This document shows, piece after piece, positions 59,844 to 64,000 of a DNA stretch of 64,000 bases (position 1 is its first letter; the number at the start of each line of letters is the position of its first letter). The notes under the pieces were generated by a model, which saw only the letters and a program-made list of their open reading frames with translations, was not told where the DNA came from and searched no databases. This DNA is from Micropterix aruncella. Taxonomy: Eukaryota > Arthropoda > Insecta > Lepidoptera > Micropterigidae. The stretch is taken from contig OX155954.1 in assembly GCA_944548615.1 (NCBI GenBank), positions 9,796,881-9,860,880 of the forward strand, read 5' to 3'. The translations under genes and the position numbers were made by a program.

Positions 59844-60936
59844 ATAAACATATTATATTCAGAAAATTTTAGGTAATTTTTGGAATATTTTATATTTTTA
59901 TACATGACACATTGTATATTAATTTAACCCCGAATCTATTACTGCTCTTTGTGGAGCCCGACCACGCACGGGCATGGTTCGTTGACGTATACGTCGATTA
60001 TCGTGTCTCGATGGCTTCTCGGAAAATGACCACTTTTGTTTTTGCGCGTCCCGGCATCATGGAATTTACTTCTTATGGTCATTCCCATTATCCGTATGGA
60101 TTGTCCGTCACGCTTTGAATAAGAGATATGCAACTACCGCTCTCTACGGTATTTTATGTTCTTACAAATACGGAGAAGGGCCGCGTCTCAGTCTCCCAAG
60201 TTTTTACCAGATTATTAAACTACCATAAGATAGCGTAAAAGGTTACCGTGAAACATTCCAACTTTGCCCGCTATTTTTGAAAAACATAAATTTTTGAAAG
60301 AATTTTCTATGGGCGCGTAGGTATAATTTTTATCTGCTGCAACTCTAAGACCATGTGCATGCATTTGTTTAGCAAAATTATTATAAATTAAGATTTTATC
60401 CTATAATTGATGGATTTTTGTTGGCGGGCAAAATTATCTGGACTTTTAGCCAACATTGCCCATGTCGAGTTTTGACGCAAATATAGCTTTTATTATGAAG
60501 ATAACAAGTACCAGTACAAGGATGTGGGTAATGATGGCGTTTATTTTCGAAATCTAATCAATAACATTCAAAATTCAGCGATGGAATGAGTTGGCAATGT
60601 TACCCTTATATTTTTTCTCTTTTCCATACAAGCCGAATGTAGCAATTTAAAAATGCCAGGGTTGTCACATTTGAGTAAAATCATAAAATTAATCGGTCTT
60701 CACATTTATAGCAAGTTCTGTATGCGTCGGTATAGAAAATGGAAATATAAAATAAAACATGTTGTTTAGAATTAAATGTTTAATTTCACACAAAAAATAA
60801 CAATTAGTGTCTTTTGGCAAAATCTTTTCTTATCTTAAATTAAACTATCCTTCGGAGTAGACAGTCTTAATTATAAAATATGCTTTTATATAAAAAGGAA
60901 TTTTCCACTTTACTACATACAACAAAGGTCAACACT
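59844..60936. other. No gene identified
   Basis: A GC-balanced block at 59930-60120 is open on both strands (about 65 codons each), which is unusual for this AT-rich DNA, but neither product is recognised. The rest is AT-rich. Confidence 0.45.
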
Positions 60937-63524
60937 TTATTGCACGTTGAATTTACAGAAATTGACATTAAAGATTATTTGACCACGTCGAGTTACCTTT
61001 GCCTCCGGTAACACTGAAATTACATCTGGTAAGTGCTGGATTGTGCAAATGTCATCAACTGTTGGGTAAGTAAAAGTGGTTCCATTTTCACATCTGGATT
61101 GTTTTACTTTTCGTACAAATTTAACTGTAGGTTTTGTGTCATTGATTGATAGTTTTAAACTCTTGACAAAATGTTTTAAACTCTTTTTTGTAGCAAACCG
61201 TAGGTACTATAATCCAGTCATCTACTTTGATTTTGCCGCGGTTTTCAGTAAAATATTCAATGTCATATAGTCCAAATGGGATATCTGCCAAGAATTCTTT
61301 TTCTTCTTCTTCTACTTCACGTAAGCATTCAGCTATATAATTTCCATAATCTGAATTATCTGAGTCAGCTGTGAATAATTCGATATCCGCAGAACTCGAG
61401 CTGGACGTACTACTCGTATAAGATCGTTTCTTCCTTTTTTTTACTGAAGTATGCCCTCGGGCCGATTTTGTTCTTTTTAAATCATTTCCAACTTTATCTC
61501 TTCTATTAATTTTCTTCCCTTTTCGAAAAGGCTGTGATGTGGATGCTATAGCATACTCCTCCTTTACCTTTTTTAAAACTTTATTTTCCTTTCTTTCAGG
61601 CATTCTGGCAAATTACTATTATGTATAGTGGCGAACGGCATCTTTTCGATCGTATTAGAAATTTCATTCAAGAAACGAACATCTGTCGTTTGAGTTCCTG
61701 CTTTAATAATCACATTGGAGAGTATATTTATTTTGGAAGGACCATTCTTAACGGATGTTTGATTATGAAAAGCATGTGCAGACGTCGATGATGTTGGAGC
61801 ATTATGCACTAATTGGCCCAAATAGGTGTTAATTATATTGATACACATTTTGCTAAGACTCGGAGTAGAATTAGTCAAATACTCAGAAGTATTATTGATA
61901 GTCTCTTCCAAATAGCAGTCTTGATCCTGAGTTTCTTCAAAGTAACAGTCTTGATCCTCTTTTATATCATTATTTGAAATCATATCAGTTTTACAAAAAA
62001 GGCCAGTTCGTTCATCTAAAAATAGAGCTTTTTCATAATTTTGTTTGCACTTTTGCTACTCCAGAATTCTTATTCTTTGAGCTATTTTTCATTGCTTTCT
62101 TTTTCGTGTTGCACTCAAGTGCATCTTTGCATGAATTAATATTGAAATCAGAAACTGTCACTGATTTCCCGGCCTCGCAATTAACTTTTTTATTTCTTTT
62201 AACTAGCATCGGCTTTGGAGCTCTAATTTCCTTTAGATAATCCATCAGTGCTCGATCAATTCCATACGATAATATTTCTTCTTGCATTTCTGGGATCTTT
62301 TTCAATACTTCTTGTGGATTCAGCGGAAATACTCCTGAAGCTCTAAAACCACTTTTAATGTTCTTTGCCTCCTTTAACCGAATTGCTTCCATTAATTCGC
62401 TGAGCAATTTTGGAAAATGCTTTTTGTTTAGGGCAGTTTTGGTTTGGGTTTCTGAGTTTGTACTGGTACAAAATTTTACGCCATGATTTTTTCAAAGGTG
62501 CGAAAAATGCAACGTCGAGAGGCTGGGTGAGATGTGTAGATCTCGGAGGGATGAAAACAAAGTTTATATTGTTTTGCTCGCATAACTCTACTACTTTGAC
62601 GCTCAAATGACTAGACAAGTTATCACAAAGGACAACTTTAGTCCTTGCTAACTTTTGTGCCCAAGGAAGAATGATCTTTTCGAAATAATCCTCGAACATA
62701 TCGCTGTCGAACCACCCTGACTTAGTGCAGTTGTACCTGGTTTCTGGTGGTCCTCCAGTAATCCATTCGGAGTACAAGTTTGTAGCTTTGTAGACAACAT
62801 ATAAAGGCAAACACTGACCACTCGCAGTTGCTGTGAACATAAGAGATATGTTTCCTTTGGTAGAATTGGCTACTCTTTCTGGATACTTTACGCCTCTTCG
62901 GAAAATGGCCTTGGAAGAACCTGGATCGTCCGAAAGGTTTGTCTCGTCAAGGTTTACTATATTTTCTGCTGATATGTCTTTCAATATTGTGCTTAAATTG
63001 TTAAAATAGTTAGCTATTTCTTGTGGTCCTTTTTCAGCTCTCGCCTTTGAAATATTTTGAGTAGTTCTTAGAGTCAATTCATCAGCATTCCTAGCTAAAA
63101 ATCCCTGGACCCACGCATCACCAGGAATTCCATTTTTGAATTTATTATGTCGTGAATTCTTCTTTAAATATCCATGAACTAATAGCTTATGATCCAGTTT
63201 AGTAAGAGGGCAGCCGAATTCGCTAGAAGCTTGTAAGACCCTCACAATTTTTAACTCTTCTACGTCTGTCAAAACGGTAGGATGCCCAACGGACTTTGTG
63301 TGATTTTTGTTTATTTTATTAACAATAGTGCGTCTTGGGATACCTGTTTGTCGCTCAGCATCTCTTGAAGATATTTGGCCTGATTTAACCGCTTCGCAAG
63401 CAAATTTCATAATTTCATCAGAGTAATTTTTATACTTTCGATACCCCAGTTTATGTCTTGGTTTTTTATTTCTGATTCTTGATTTACAGCCGTATTCAGA
63501 GTCGGCACTCAAGGGGTCCCTCAA
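60937..63524 (-). pseudogene. pogo/jerky-like (Tc1-mariner superfamily) transposase, multiply frameshifted
   Basis: The first segment (62355-63524) has a psq/CENP-B-type helix-turn-helix (YSDEIMKFACEAVKSGQISS, then AERQTGIPRRTIVNKI), followed by a DDE domain with D193 (NLDETN), D301 (LCDNLSSH) and D337 (HLTQPLDVAFF), 35 residues between the last two. A frameshift in an A run near 62412 leads to LLSELMEAIRLKEAKNIKSG and FRASGVFPLNP; further shifts near 62035, 61600 and 61145 lead through a Ser/Lys-rich region to a C-terminal domain (DDWIIVPTVCYKK, later DDICTIQHLPDVISVLPEA) ending at a stop at 60937. No ATG is found before PRHKLGYRKY, so the start is also lost or lies in another exon. Catalytic residues survive but the gene is dead. 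Confidence 0.87.
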
Positions 63525-63660
63525 CTCAAGTGTGCCCTAACTTGTCAGATTACTATTCAGAAACCATACTTAAGTAAGCACTCAAGTAGGCTACTCGAGT
63601 GTGCCCTTAAGGGAGGCATCTTCCATTCATTTTTGTATTCAGAGACAATACTTGAGTGTC
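63490..63660. repeat. Three direct repeats around TATTCAGA..ACTYRAG
   Basis: TATTCAGA blocks begin at 63493, 63554 and 63636, each followed within about 10 bases by CACTCAAG/TACTTAAG/TACTTGAG, with extra ACTCAAGTGTGCCC copies between. Upstream of the pogo-like gene; could be its terminal region or a separate MITE. Confidence 0.6.
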
Positions 63661-64000
63661 GAGGAAGCTAAAATGGCCGACATTTCACAAGTTTTGAACT
63701 GTCAAATTCAAGTGTGGTCTCGAGCTCACTTTGGCGAGTGCGCGTTGAGTATTCCACTAATTAAAGCGTGTTTTTTTGTGAATTAAATCCATTATTTCTA
63801 TAACTCTATGGTTTATAATGATTTGACCGATATTAAAAGCTGTATTTACCGCGTCGCACGCGTCGTTACGTAAGGGATTTCAACAATCTCCTTGATTTCT
63901 ACTTTCCTGGAGAGTTTAAAAAACATTTCCGCCTCGCCATTCAAATGTTTTCTGATTCTGTTGGGTTTTAACGAAAACCGCGGATTTCCGATTCCGCCTG
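63661..64000. other. No gene seen
   Basis: Right edge of the window. The open frame at 63601-63786 overlaps the direct repeats and has no domain. Confidence 0.45.

Overview
The window is eukaryotic and almost certainly from a moth or butterfly (Lepidoptera). Two host genes with clean GT-AG introns sit in an AT-rich background crowded with transposon remains. Several repeats match motifs I recognise from lepidopteran genomes, for example the GGCCAAGTGCGAGTCGGACT repeat and the LINE tail reading GGCCCTTGCCCAGCAGTGGGA.

Layout. At 1-1609 lies the 3' part of a LINE of the I/LOA type, with RNase H and one frameshift. At 2611-9059 lies a complete piggyBac-type DNA transposon of 6.4 kb. It is flanked by TTAA on both sides, has imperfect terminal inverted repeats and a shared subterminal motif, and carries a four-exon transposase gene that I can assemble to an uninterrupted 920-residue protein. 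At 9290-13330 are repeats and unannotated DNA. At 13750-29631 (+) lies a troponin C gene of six exons (152 aa), whose introns hold MITEs, a 5S rRNA-derived sequence and two tandem arrays. At 31160-37518 (-), converging on troponin C, lie three exons of a crossveinless-2/BMPER-type secreted BMP-binding protein (three VWC domains, VWD, C8). Its 5' exons are not found here. From 37.5 to 60.9 kb I see no host coding sequence, only MITEs, a decayed LINE, a long (TA)n tract, a 620-bp near-perfect palindrome and several GC-rich islands. At 60937-63524 (-) lies a pogo/jerky-like transposase broken by about four frameshifts.

The host genes do not form an operon. Troponin C is the Ca2+ switch of the muscle thin filament. 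The VWC/VWD protein would act outside the cell on BMP ligands. They are merely neighbours, tail to tail about 1.5 kb apart.

The main discoveries are the apparently intact piggyBac element with its spliced gene, and about ten dispersed repeat families defined here by comparing copies within the window: a CACGACTGCC MITE, a nested pair of MITEs at 36 kb, a foldback family, and a 500-600 bp GC-rich family of unknown class. All splice junctions and protein assemblies were read by eye; no searches were run.
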